A program made the position numbers and the translations under genes. Source: Paramarasmius palmivorus (taxonomy: Eukaryota; Basidiomycota; Agaricomycetes; Agaricales; Marasmiaceae). Taken from it: a stretch of 64,000 bases of DNA. The stretch lies in the NCBI GenBank assembly GCA_037176845.1, contig JAYKXP010000091.1:62001-126000 (forward strand), given 5' to 3'. A model generated the notes under the pieces. The model was given only the letters and a program-made list of their open reading frames with translations, was not told the DNA's origin and made no database searches. Numbering within the stretch: the first letter of the stretch is position 1; each line of letters begins with the position of its first letter. Below are positions 10,973 through 23,229 of the stretch, piece after piece.

Positions 10973-13900
10973 ATGTCGCTTACAGAAGGGACCCAAGTCT
11001 CTGAAAGGTACGCCTTGTTTTGTTGAAACGTTTTACTAGTTCCTACGGCCAGCAACAGGGACAAAGACGCCGAGTTACTGAAGCTCACAATCAAAGGCGA
11101 GTACTACTACACTTCCCTTTGGTTTGTGTTTAGCTGATACCTCTTAGACCTCAAAATTGTGGGAATCCCGGCATCCAGGAAGAAGAAACTCGTCATAAGC
11201 ATTCGGGTTCCGAATGAATTCAAGGATAGAAAATACAGCACTGATACGGAAAGCATTGGGAAAGATGGGTGTCTGATGGATTTGACTGTGTATGTTTTTC
11301 TGCATAATGCCTTGCCAGCGGATTGACTGTCCGACTTGACACATCTTTAGTCTCAGTCCAATGAAAGCAGACCCATCGATACTTGGCTTCCAGGTTTATC
11401 GTCACCATAGATTCTGGATCAACACGCTTTTAGCGAGTGCTGGGATCTCAATCAGTGAATTTACCGTTGATCCCAATTCTGGTGTGCTACAATCTCTTTT
11501 TCTGCTGCTCTTAACGAGAACTGTCCTTAGCGCTTCAAAGGGAAATGTTCATACACAAGGAGAAGTACAGAAATTGCTGTTTCAAGCTATCAATAAAGAC
11601 GGAGCACATGGCTTTGTCATTAGATTCATCCACACCTATTGATACACCCTCAGCCACCGTCGATTTACAGCAACATGGTCCTTACAGTGATTATCAAGAG
11701 CGTATTGCGAAGGGAGATAATACTCAACTCAGCGTGGAACCCGCGACGGAGCGTCTAACAGGGCAGGAAGAACCACAAGAGCAAATAGATCCATCCACCG
11801 CTGGGGCCGACGCGAGACTTGCTGATCTGTCAAGTCCCTTGATTGCGACGCCCACCCAGACAGAAAACCTTAACACTACCATCGTCAATGATGATTCTCA
11901 AGAGCGCGCTGTTGATGCAGTGGAACCACTTGAAGCACGGGCAGAAACACGCTATCAAACAGATCGACCCGCTCATGAAATCGACGCGGTACTTCATCGT
12001 CCTTCAAGTGCGCCAGCATCACGGCCAGCTGGCTCGCCCGTCGCTATCGAGGATGATTCCGAGCAACGCACTACAAAGTTGAATCAAGATTTCGACGAAT
12101 TAGGTGCTGAGGTGGAGAGCAGGAGGGTCCTAACAGAAAAGAGAAGACGCATCTATCAGATTGCCGATACCATTATCGAGGCGTTGAACAATCTGTCGGA
12201 GGTAAGATGTTTCCGCAGAAGTGTTTAGCGCACTGTTGACTTGGACTCTATCATCATAGGTACATGATATTGCCCGTGCTGCTTCTATAGCCATGTCCGG
12301 GATTTATCGTGTAGGTTATGTCATTTTTGGACGCTCGTCCATGTCCAACTGAGTGACTAATGTTGGTCCAGGTGATAAAAGCAAAGCACGAGCAGGATGA
12401 AGCAATAGTCGCGCTATATGGTGTTATGTTAGAAACGTTCATGATTTCTGTCGACAAGAAGGCACTGAATGAACGGGACTACTTCACAAAACTCTTCAAC
12501 AAGATAGTCAGGCAATCAGGGGAATGCTACGTGTTCCTCTCAAATTGCATGTCCAAAGGACGTCTCCGTGAGTGCTAATTTACACAAATTGTGTGTCGAC
12601 GTACTTAAAATCATGAGCACAGACCAGGTTTCAAGTTTCTGGAACATACCAGCGAAAATAGCAGAGTTCAATACTGCTTTTGAGCAACTCAGGAAGCAAT
12701 TCGTTGAAACCCAGATAGAATTCACAGCTGTTACCATCATAAATACACAGAAAGCCATCGAATCCTTAGGTGAGCCACCTTCACAGTCGTGTAGTGTCAT
12801 TTTCAAAGCATGCAACGCCAGAACGAGAGGAAACACTTCGTCCTCTCAAGCCTTCTACTGAACTATTGGGTCCAAAGTGCTATTGCCTCTCAGGAACTCG
12901 TCGTTCCTCACTTCAGAAGATAATGGACTGGTGCTTTTATGGAGAGCAGCCCGAGTCCGTCTTGTGGATTTCGGGCATCGCTGGTTGCGGCAAAAGCTCA
13001 TTGATTGGTACCCTTCACAAGTTGCTATCTACGTTAGGCATTCACAGTCGATCGGCTGGTTTTATTCGCTTTGATCGGAGCTCGTATAGAGACGCAAGAG
13101 AGTTTGTCAAGGCCTTAGCGTTTCTACTCGCGAATTTCGATGAACGCTTTGGAGAGCCGATTATGGAGGTCATAAAGCGGAATTGTCACATTACTCAGAA
13201 CACCAATCTCAATACACAGGTTGAGGAGCTTCTGATCAACCCCCTTCAAGGCTTGAGCGGGGAAATTGCAAAAGAAGGTCGGATTGTCGTCCTCGTTGAT
13301 GGAATTGACAAATGCTCTCGCTCAGACCAAGCAGGGACCAATTTTCGCGGGCAGCTTCTAGAGCTGTTTGCAAACAACAAATTCCAGCTACTCCATTTTC
13401 TGCGTTTTGTCCTTGCGAGTCGCCCAGATGAAGATATCGTGGACTATCTTCAGGGTCTAAATCACATCTATTACTTTCAGCTCGACCACACCTCATACGA
13501 AACCCAACAGGATATCCATTACTTCCTAACAAAATCGTTTCAAAAACATCCATCCTTACATGTGCTAAACAACACCGTCAAAAGCTCCGCTGTTGAGCAA
13601 TTGGCGGAAGGTACCAGTGGTTTATTTGTTTGGGCAGCCACTGTCGTCGGTTTCATCAAAGATAATGTTGCGCAGCGTCTGAAGGTCTTCACAGAGAACG
13701 AGCCACCCAAGAACGCCTTACATGCGCTCACAGTTCTGTATGAGACTGCACTCAATTGTCTTGTAAACGAAGGAGACAGTGACGCACGAGAAAATATGCA
13801 CATGGCATTAGGCGTGATCAAGGCAAACTTTTGCTCTTGGTTTTCATGCTCTGTGCATATACTACAGGGCCTGACCACATTTATAGATCAAGGAAAAGGT

Positions 13901-14876
13901 GCAGGAATACTCAGAGCCTTTGAAAAGCTCCGGACCTTTGTCCTTGAAGAAAACGGAGAGTACCGACTTCACGAGCCATTTGATGCATTCCTGTCCTCGA
14001 ATGATCGAGCCCGCCATTGGTATATAGACACAAGGAAGTACACAGCTATCTTGGAAGAAGCCATGATTACATGCACAATGGCCCACCTTGATTTAGACGA
14101 CATAAAACTCCCAGATGCTCTTTCATCCGACCTATATCGGCATGCAAGCACAAATATTCGATGGGATTACTCCTGGATTGTCCCAGCTGATGACCCATAT
14201 CAACAAAAGGCAAAAACATTCATGCTACAATATGTGGTACGTTGGATACATTCCCTTGACTTGGAGTTTTCTGGGAAAATCTTGTATGAGCCTCACCGCA
14301 GTTTGGGCCGAGGATGCGCTTCACAGGTGACCATCACGGTTATCAGATCCAAGTGTCTTATCTGACAACGTTATCAGGCTGGGAAACCTTGCAGTGGGAA
14401 TGAATTCATGCGCACAGTATGGCTTGATGCCTCTAGGCTCCAAGTCATCAGTAGAGAGCCCATATCTGTCAAAGATTTCTTTCACGTCATGTTATATGAC
14501 GCTGCATGGGCCGGAAGAGTCAGCAGAAAAGTTTACGACGGTCAAGACGTTTTCGAATGGGAGATTGACAATATATATATGTCTGTCTTTCTCCAGGTCG
14601 CCGGGGGAGTAAACAACTACGAGGAAATCCTGAAGTTACTGAATACAGTAGGTTTATTAACTCATGGAGCATTACACTCTCTTTGATCACTTGCAGCAGA
14701 ACCTCATTCCACCGATGGTGAATTTGAGTCCGGAGATAAAGAGGCCTATCAAACTTGTTAGTCAAGGGAAGATTAAGATGAAGTCTGGCCTCATAGAGTA
14801 CGAGGAAGAAGAATCTACAAGCAATTTCATTGAATGGGGAAAGTATGAGGAGGATAATTCCCCCTACTGCCACTAG
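10973..14876 (+). CDS. C2-NACHT domain NLR-like protein A
   Basis: Eleven exons, inferred by eye: 10973-11007, 11059-11096, 11148-11289, 11351-11481, 11531-12201, 12260-12310, 12372-12567, 12623-12769, 12822-14326, 14378-14647, 14697-14876. Phases close to give 1121 aa. Residues ~15-115 look like a C2 domain (DLKIVGIPASRKKKLVIS, then ILGFQVYRHHRFW). Next come a disordered Pro/Thr/Glu-rich linker to ~340 and a helical region to ~470. The NACHT domain has Walker A GIAGCGKS at ~522-529, Walker B IVVLVDGIDKC at ~625-635 and an SRP sensor motif. The usual acidic residue after the second Asp of Walker B is Lys here, unlike paralogue B (DGIDEC), so NTP hydrolysis may be weakened. No C-terminal WD40, ankyrin or TPR repeats are visible. 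The second intron uses a GC donor (11,097). Fungal NACHT proteins act as cytosolic signalling switches, often in non-self recognition; this protein's own role is unknown. Confidence 0.85.
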
Positions 14877-15388
14877 GTAGTAGTGGGTCTTGTAGTTCAA
14901 TATTAATTGTGCCACCGCTTTTTGCGGAGCCATCACGAATTCTCTTTATGTGATGGCAGTCTACCTCGTAATTTGTCTGACCTCATCGATCCTCGACTGC
15001 TATAGCCTATCTCCCTCAGTTCTCCTCCTTCCTCCGTGATGGTCATTTGCGGCGGATGTGCGGTCGCGTGCTGAAATGAAATGAATCAATCAATTCCATC
15101 TCGACCTTGTGTTGCGAAGGCCATGGAAGCCATCATGTGCATCGTCGAAGGCGTGTCCCCTAATGGAAGGACGTGGAAAACACAAGGAAAACACGCCATA
15201 CTGATTCTTTGATGACCGCTCATTAGTTCACGGTATTTAGGGATTGAGGTATCTATGAGTTCGGTAGTGAATCCGCTCTCAATTCTCTCCCTTCGAGGAC
15301 TCCGACTGTTTCAAGCTCTGTCACTTGGCTTGCCAGATTCTCACAAAGAAATCCCCTTCCTCTCTCAGTTTCTTCACTGCTACCTACG
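14877..15388. other. Intergenic region between the two C2-NACHT genes
   Basis: A 512 bp spacer holding the 3-prime end of A and the promoter and leader of B. No other gene is seen. The last 25 bases match the leader of gene A. Confidence 0.6.
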
Positions 15389-18300
15389 ATGTCGCTCACA
15401 ACTAGAACCCATGTTTCTCAAAGGTACCTTGCCTTGTATCTCCGAATTTTATGGTTTATAAATGGTACATAGTGGCGACAAAGACATTGGCTCACGCGTC
15501 ACCTTCTGTATCAGAGGTAAGGATATACTTTCTCCTGCCGAGGATTTAGCTGATACCTCTCAGATCTCAAAATCTTGGGACTGCCGGCATGCACGAGGAG
15601 AAAGTTAATCATAAGTATTCGGGTTCCAAATGGAACTGATGTCCAAGAATACCACACTGACACAGAACGGATCAGAGACAATGGATGTCCGATAGATTTA
15701 ATTGTGTATGTTTCTCTGCAGAATACAGTTTGAAGGGATCTACAATCCGACTCTGCACATTTTTACCTTCAGACAAATGGGAACAAACTCCGGGATACTA
15801 TCTTTCCAGCTTTATCGTCATCATCGGTTCTGGATCAACAAACTTCTGGCCAGTGTTGGGATCCCAGTCGGTGAATTTGATCTTGCCGGTGTGTTTGGAT
15901 CTTGAACCTCGTGTGATTTGCCTTATAATGTTTATGTGCACAGAGGTTCGGAAGGAAATGGTGCATCATCAAGAAAAGTACGCCAAATACCGTCTCGAGC
16001 TGGTAGTGAAGACGGAGAACCCGGCTTTATTGCCAGATCCTCCCACAGATCCGCCCATAGCCGACTCCCAAACAGAGGGTTATACCCCTCGCATCATCGA
16101 TGACAATTCTCAGAGGCGAGTCTTGGAGGGAGATGATTTAACTACCTCATGCATTGATACACATACCGAATGCGGCCCTACCGGTCTGACCGTCCATGAT
16201 GACCTCAGACAACGTGTTGCAGAACAAGACGACAAATCACAAAGTATAGAGGATAGGATGGAGAGGCTCAAGAGAAAGACAGAGAAACACCAGCGCGTTT
16301 ATCAGACCATGGACGACATCATTGCAGTATTAAACGATCTTTCGGAGGTAAGATGGCTCCAAAGAGTAATCAGTCATGAATCTGAGGTGTACTAGGTGCA
16401 TGAGATTGCTCGCGCTGCCTCGATTGTCGTTTCTGGTATATATCAGGTGAGTTGCTTCTACTTCTGTGACACAGGTTCGACATTGAGAGCAATACAGATA
16501 ATCACTGCAAGGCACAAACAGAACAAAGACATTGTTGCGCTTTACGACGCGATGGTAGCCACATATAAAATCGCCGTTGAAAAGGATGCCTTGAACGAGG
16601 AGGGTGACTTTTCAGAACTCTTTGATGAAATAGTCTGGCAGTCAGAGGAATGTTACGTGTTCCTCTCGAATTACATGGTCAAAGGCCGTCTCTGTGCGTA
16701 TTGTGTTGCATCCAAGTTGGACCTTCTTGCACGTTCTAACTTTTTGGTCAGCCCAGGTCATGGACTTTTGGGATACATCTTCAAAAATTGCAGATTTTAA
16801 CTGCGCTTTTGAGGGGCTTCAAAGACGATTTGTCAGTAATCAGGTTGAGGTTATGGCTGTGACCCTCCTGAATATGCAAAAAGTCGTTGCATCTATTGGT
16901 GAGTTGCCCCCAACATTGTTTACACGCAAAATAGGGCTGACGGCGGATGTCTTCAGCGCGGGAGCAGAAACTACGTCCTCACCAATCTTTCTCACAACTG
17001 TTGGGACCAAAGTCTCATTGCCTCTTGGGAACCCGTCGTTCGTCACTTTCAAAGATACTGGATTGGTGTTTCTACGGACAACAATCTGTTCTCTGGATTT
17101 CCGGGATTGCTGGTTGCGGCAAAAGCTCGTTGATTGGCACTCTACACAATGTGTTATCAACATTTGGCTATCGCAGCCGCCTAGCTGCCTTTATCCGGTT
17201 CGACAGGAGCTCATACAACGATGCTGGAGCATTCGTTAAGGATCTAGCTATGCTACTTGCAAGCTTCGATGAGAGATTTGGAAAGCCAATCACGGAAGTG
17301 ATAGATCGGAGTCCCCAGATATCTCAGAACACCGAACTACAAACACAGGTCACAAAACTTCTGATCAATCCATTGCGTGGGCTAGGCAACGACTCCGAGA
17401 TCGCCAAAGAAGGTCGGATCGTAATTTTGGCCGATGGGATTGATGAATGCTCGCGAAAGGACCGTGCCGAGACCAATTTTCGAGAACAACTGTTGGAGTT
17501 GTTCCGAAGAAATACATTCCAATCGCTTCCGTTCTTGCGCTTTGTCCTCGCCAGTCGTCCAGAGGAAGATATCGTACGCTACTTGAGGGATCGTCCTCAT
17601 ATCCATCACTTCCCCCTCGACCACACTTCTTCCGAAACGAAAAGCGACATACTCTACTTCCTCGTTAGATCTTTCCAGCGCCCGGCCTTCGAGACTCTAG
17701 ACGATACTCAAAAACGCACCGCCGTAGAGCGATTAGCGGAGCATGCCAGTGGGCTCTTCATCTGGGTTGCAATTGTCGTCAAGTTCATTGAGGAGAATGT
17801 GGAGAAACGTTTGAAGTTGTTCATGAAGAATGACCCTCCCAAAGACGCATTGCATGCCCTGGAAGTGTTATACAACACTGCACTCGAGTCCCTGGTAACA
17901 GAAGGTGACAATGACATACGGCAAGACATTTGTATTGCCTTGGGCTTCATTATGGCCAGTTCTGCCCTGTCAAGTTGGGTAAAAATTCCTTTCCAAGCAC
18001 TTCATGCCCTCCCTGAATATGTGGATCCTGAAAACGGTACAGGTGTAACCGGCATCTTTCGAAAGCTGCAGAGCCTAGTCACCATCGAGGATGGGACATA
18101 TCGACTCCTTCATAAATCATTTGATGATTTCTTGTCCTCAGAAAGTCGGGCTGGAGGTTGGTATATCGATACGGAACACTACATTGCAATTCTACCAGAT
18201 ACTATGATTGCATGCACCATAGGTCACCTTGACAAGGCCGATAATGACCTCCAGAAGGCTCTTTCATCCGATCTATATCGATTTGTGATATCGGTGCCAG

Positions 18301-19502
18301 TGCAGGGCCTGTATCATAGAAATCTGTCTTCTTTCCAGCAGCCGGATTTTCAACAAAAGCTAGTGAAGTTTTTATTGGGATATCTGATACGTTGGATACG
18401 TTCCTTTGACACTGATCTCTCTGGGATCGGAAGAGGGGATGATCCGAGACGTTTTGGTATTCAATGTGCTGTCAAGGTAGGCCTCTTAATACATAAGTTG
18501 TTACATTCTGACAAGGTTCTAAAGGCGGAGGAAAACCGGGGCGACTCTGGAGTCACCCAAAAGGCGTGGCTCGGCGCATCTAGGCTTCAATCCCTATCAG
18601 TAGATAATATCCGCGTTGAAGACTTCCTCCATATCATGCTATATGATGCGGCGCGGGATGGGAAAGTCACCGAAACCAATGCCGAAGGCCAACGGGAATG
18701 GCAGGTTGACAATATCTACATGCACGTCCTCATTGAGATGGCTGGAGGATCACACATTTACGAAGATATCCTCGCAACACTGGAAACGGTGAGCAGACCT
18801 AAATGTCAAATATTTCCCTGTTAACTATCACCCCAACAGAACCACATTCCCCCAGTAGTGCGTTTAGGGCCGGAGACCGTCGAAATCCCTAAAAAGATCG
18901 TTAGTCAGGGAAGAATTTGGATGAAGTCTGGCTTTATAACAGATGGGGACGAAAAATCCACGACGGAACCCATCGTATGGTGTAGAGAGAAGCGATCAGA
19001 ACTCATTTCGGCGAGGACGGAACCTCCACCGAGTGGGGACCAAAATTCTACGATGGACTCCCTGACGAAGGCGAACCAAAAGCCCAGCCTACCATTGAAA
19101 GAAAACTTGACCTTACGGAGTGCAGAGTCTTCGGAGGAGAATGGTGGCGAAAAGTCGACAGGCTCGTCGACAGATGCCAACCGAAAACCTAGGATAATGT
19201 TCATCGCGCCGTTGAAAGAAAAGGACTTTATCTTGTGGAATGCGAATCCTCCGAAGAAGAATGTTGACGGGAATTCTGCGGCAGGCTCGTCGATGGATGC
19301 GACCCAAGAACCTACGTCGAAATCCATCGTGCCGCTGAGAGAGAAGGACTTCACCTTATGGAGTATAGATTCTTCGAAGTATGTGAAGCAGAAACCTGCG
19401 ACGGAATCTACTAGGCGGTTAAAAGTGGAACACTTCACCTTGTGGAGTGCGGAGTCGCAGAACGGTCATGGTGTTTCGTGGAGAAGCCTATTCCCGAGCT
19501 AG
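15389..19502 (+). CDS. C2-NACHT domain NLR-like protein B
   Basis: Tandem paralogue of A with the same 11-exon layout: 15389-15423, 15473-15516, 15564-15705, 15773-15888, 15944-16347, 16396-16446, 16498-16693, 16752-16898, 16957-18476, 18516-18788, 18840-19502; 1196 aa. Exon 4 was placed at 15773 because that frame restores the C2 stretch ILSFQLYRHHRFW shared with A. C2 lies at ~15-112, a linker of ~135 aa follows (223 in A), and the NACHT domain has Walker A GIAGCGKS at ~428-435, a normal Walker B (ILADGIDEC) and the SRP motif (LASRPEED). The candidate intron 18477-18515 is 39 bp, a multiple of three without stops, so it may be retained. The last exon is far longer than in A because a ~40-residue repeat has expanded. 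Expected to be a cytosolic NTP-dependent switch; ligand and output are unknown. Confidence 0.87.
18984..19470 (+). repeat. Degenerate coding repeat in the C-terminus of protein B
   Basis: Five degenerate units, the first three of about 38-41 residues and the last two shorter, each beginning (K/R)(E/V). Beginnings of the units: REKRSELIS, KENLTLRSAESS, KEKDFILWNANPP, REKDFTLWSIDSS, KVEHFTLWSAES. Middles share a (G/S)ST or SST..A..(K/E)P pattern. Gene A lacks these units and ends shortly after the equivalent of KSGFITDGDEKST, so they arose or were lost after the A/B duplication. Confidence 0.7.
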
Positions 19503-20220
19503 GTTTATAACACCTTGATTAGGACGATGGATTTGTGGAGTTCATTTTATTATTTTGGTCTATGCACAATGTACATACATTATTCTGTCTCGCTCGCTTA
19601 TTGACATTTTGATGTCTCTCGCCCTAAGATGCGATTGCCAGAGCGGGCTCTTGACACCCATAAGGACCACTCTGTCAACTATTGTTTTGCAATGTCTTTC
19701 TCCTAGTAGCAAGATTGCGTGCCTTGTATGTGCATTGGACAGCTCACCGGGTATATGGCCAGTCAATTTTAGGGGTCGAGAAAGATACAAGTTGATGGAA
19801 GTGAGGGCGCAGTGGGTTCATCGGACGAGATTGTGGCAGGTCAAAGGTACTGGTCCTGACGCAGAGGAGGTCTAGAGGAAGTTGATATTGTGCCGTGCGT
19901 TAAGGATCATTAGAAGGATGCTGTATGGTGTTACGCTAGTCTTCTCGTATATTGATTTCTTGAGATATGAGCGCTGGGCAAACTAGGCCAATAGACGTTG
20001 AATTTGAACGTTGAACGACGGTTGGGATCAAACCCGAAAAATGACGTGTTTATGAATTTTTATTACACAAATCGATCACGTGTTCCCGCTACTCCTTAAA
20101 ATCGAACCATCACTATTCACGTCGTTTTCCTTCCTCCTACTGTAGTCTTGCTGTTCTTCCTGTCCCCAGGTAAATATCATATCACTCTTTTGCGATTGCA
20201 TAACTGACCTTGAACCTAGC
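19503..20220. other. No supported gene
   Basis: The 3-prime flank of C2-NACHT B followed by unrecognised sequence. Around 20,085-20,170 a pyrimidine-rich stretch ending CCCCAGGTAAATA could be a leader with a splice donor for the decayed gene that follows. Confidence 0.35.
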
Positions 20221-21381
20221 AAACCGTTCCTCTTTCACTGTCCCCAAAGCACCGTCTCTACAATATCGCCCACGCAACGATCCGCACAATTAGCCTGGAT
20301 CTCTCTGTACGCCCAGAAATGCACAATACCTCTTTTTTTGGTATCCTCACTCCTCCAGTAGAAGACTTCGTAATATGGCCTTTTATCGCACAAGGAAAGC
20401 CCACTCAGCTCAGTGCCAAAGCACCGGTAAGCACTTTCAAACCGTCCTCGATCTCGACTGCTAACACTTTCTTGGACAATCCGCCAGCTCTCGCACAAAC
20501 CCGCTGCACATCTCATTCTCACACCAAACACTCGACCCACTACCATTGACACGAACGAAGACCTGGACGCATTATACACCGAGACTCATTGGTATGTAAC
20601 CAATTTCCATCTTGCATCGCCTGTTCTTGATCCTTTTCCCTCAGATAGCGATATATCAAGCTATTTCTTACGTACCCACGAGCACACACTGCGTGAGGGT
20701 ATTCTCAGACCGTTTGATCCTACTTGGACACGTTCACCCCACGACCCGCACCTTCGACATACCTTCGATTTCGACACCTGCCCAACGTCCCAAGACCAGC
20801 GAACACTACTCCCAAGCAGCCCTTGACACTCATCGTTGCGCTCCAACACTTTTACGAGCACCCCAGCTACGGATACCGATCGCTTCGCTAACCATCGAGA
20901 AGGCATGTCAACCTCGTGTTCGGATCGATTAAATGGAGACTAATCGGGATTTAGGTGTTCTCTCTTGTATTACCTGGCATGAGGCTGGTAAAGGCACGCT
21001 ACATCTATCTCGGACGTATTTGGGTATTGAACTTCTCTGGCCTCCGGAGAGTGGAAAATTGACGACAATTCTAGGCTTTGTCTTTCCATGAACGTGTTCC
21101 GTATACTTCAGATACTCCCAATACATCAACACGCCCTCGTTCCTCGAGACCCTTGCGCCACCCAGACTCCTAAATCACGTCCAACTTCTTGCCTCGAGGC
21201 CCGCACCATGTTGGATACGTTACATCACGAGGGAGCGCATCGGATCCTTGTTCTTGAAGCAATTAATGACATGGTAGATTTCATTTCTTTCGTACATTGG
21301 CATATCCTGACAGCTGCCTGTAGGAACATCAGCGCCGAGGTCCCCTCGAGTCTCGTTCCGCCGTATCAGCGCGTTCTATAA
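20221..21381 (+). pseudogene. Decayed gene of unknown family
   Basis: A coding-like frame starts after an acceptor at 20,220 and runs to 20,426 (GCACCG, then GTAAGC), joins in phase to 20,488 (CCGCCAG acceptor) and continues to a stop at 20,824. Typical pieces are IRTISLDLSVRPEMHN, THWYVTNFHLASPVLDP and SSYFLRTHEHTLREGIL. After the stop the same frame still reads like protein to about 20,940. A +1 frame then carries LSCITWHEAGKGTLHLS and ELLWPPESGKLTT to 21,091, and another frame carries YFRYSQYINTPSFLETL onward. Interrupting stops and frame changes suggest a pseudogene rather than a working gene. I do not recognise the family. Confidence 0.4.
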
Positions 21382-23229
21382 GGCCATGAGGCGGAATGGA
21401 ATCCTTGGGTGTGGATGGATGAGCTGGTTCAACTCGAGCGCTTATCGAGATAAAAATTTCTTGCCAAACCACGCGGTTTTCCCGTTCTCTTTCCACATCG
21501 CTCCACTTGGATTATATATCCTCCTCGTATCCTTGCAAGCTCGTCCGTAAGTCATTTAGCTTGCATCCTCCCATCTACCTAACCATCTGCAATCACAGAT
21601 CCGATGATCATACTATATCCACCACATCTCTGGAATTGATATTCTGATTCATCCGTGGACGACATAACGATTGCTACAGAGGATATTGCTAGCGGTTGAA
21701 CTCGCCAAGCCTTTGAGCCCATTCACCTAGGGAATTCTGCCGTTTCTAGCCTATTCAAAGGCAAAGGTTTCATGGCAGAAGTGGTAGCCGTAGCGCAACG
21801 TTGGCGGCGGTAGTGGATGGGATACTATCAATGAAGTCTGAAGCTTCAAAGGTGCGTATTTCTTCGGTTATATTTTTTATCCATTGTTGTAACATTCTCC
21901 GCAGAACGTCTGCCTCTATGTTCAACACAGATCGACCTTGCGAACCCGTACCTGTCCCGCACCCGACATGCCGACATGCAGTTTTACTGCTTCCTCCCGC
22001 CACTGACAAAGTCACCTGGAAAGCTGCAATATACAGTTCAGATACGTTTACCGTGACAAGTAAATACACCGCTCAGCACATTCCAATGCAAAATCATTCA
22101 ATGGTTTCTACCTATCACGATTGTGCCAAATCAACAGGTATCCATATTTCACCTTCATTTTCCTACTCCGAACACGCCCTAATACATCTCCAGATTCTTC
22201 ACCGCTCATGCTCAACACCCCCGAACGTCCCCTGCCTATATCACTCCCGCTGCCCGTACCTCCAACATATCCCTGGATTCAATGTTCCCCGACATGCTGC
22301 ACGCAGCGGGTAGACCACAGAAGCAGCCTTACTCATCGAGGATTGTGTTCCCTGAGTTCCAGGGCTATCTTATCCTTCGTCGTCGATGCTGGCTGCTCCG
22401 TTAGGTTCACCTTCGAGGAGGAGGCATGTTGATTTAATTTTACGGACGATTTTCCCGATGCTGGGTCACTTTTAAGGATTCCCAAGTTCGCTATTAGGCT
22501 GGGAAATAGCGTCTCTAGTGTATGCCGAACAGATGTCCCTATGTGACGACCGTTCGGGTAGTCGTGGATGTGAGTGTATTCTTTGAATTCTAAGCGACGA
22601 GCTTGAGCTAACGATTATTCTAGCATTTGAATTACCCCATATCGCTACCTAAGACAACCTCATTTGCTTCAAAAGTCCCCATATACCTCAACAACGTTTC
22701 GGTGTCCAACTTGTCGGTAAGTGTTCCTCTCCCTAGTGCGCGATAATCTGACACCGAAACGCAGCCCCTTTTTATCAATCGATTCTCAACTGGACTGAAG
22801 ATCCCTGAAACTCGTCGCTACAGTACCTCGTGTATCGATACACGGAGGAACCGTTGCGTTGATCTTGGCTTCTCGTAGGCTCAACGGACGTTCGTCTTTA
22901 CCAGACTTTTGACACCGCTGTTCATGCTGAAACGTCCTGAGGGACAAATATCCTTCTCTAAGAGAAGTCGTTGAGGTACGTCTTTCGCGTTGCATTGGAG
23001 AATGTTCTGACACATCCTTACTTCAGGTACATCAATCGAATCCTTCTATCACCTCGTGGACACTGTACACCGTATCAGAAGACCAAACACGAGGTGGATG
23101 CGTGAATTCCTTTTAATTTCCGCCTTAGAAGGTATGTAGCATGCTTCCGTGATTAAACCGCAACGCTGAGACGAATTTTGCAGATGTTTCTCGCAGGGGA
23201 TTCTCTCGTTGACCCTGCTTAGCTGTGTA
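21382..23229. other. No supported gene
   Basis: An open frame at 21,801-22,313 (+) is the longest, but it has low-complexity composition and no recognisable domain. The remainder has only short frames and a few splice-like sites. It may be further decayed gene sequence. Confidence 0.3.

Noticed and set aside
15729..15772. Starting exon 4 of C2-NACHT B at 15,729
   Set aside because: That acceptor puts the following C2 stretch in the wrong frame; the acceptor at 15,772 matches gene A and restores the conserved motif.
18477..18515. Treating 39 bases in C2-NACHT B as definite coding sequence
   Set aside because: The frame is open, but the segment has GT-AG ends at the place where gene A has a 51 bp intron, so it is modelled as an intron with retention possible.
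18905..19438. 177-codon minus-strand frame
   Set aside because: Antisense shadow of the repeat-bearing last exon of C2-NACHT B; its repeats are the complement of the coding repeats.
20591..20646. Intron from GTATGT to CCCTCAG in the decayed gene
   Set aside because: Splicing it would create an immediate stop, while reading through keeps a protein-like frame.
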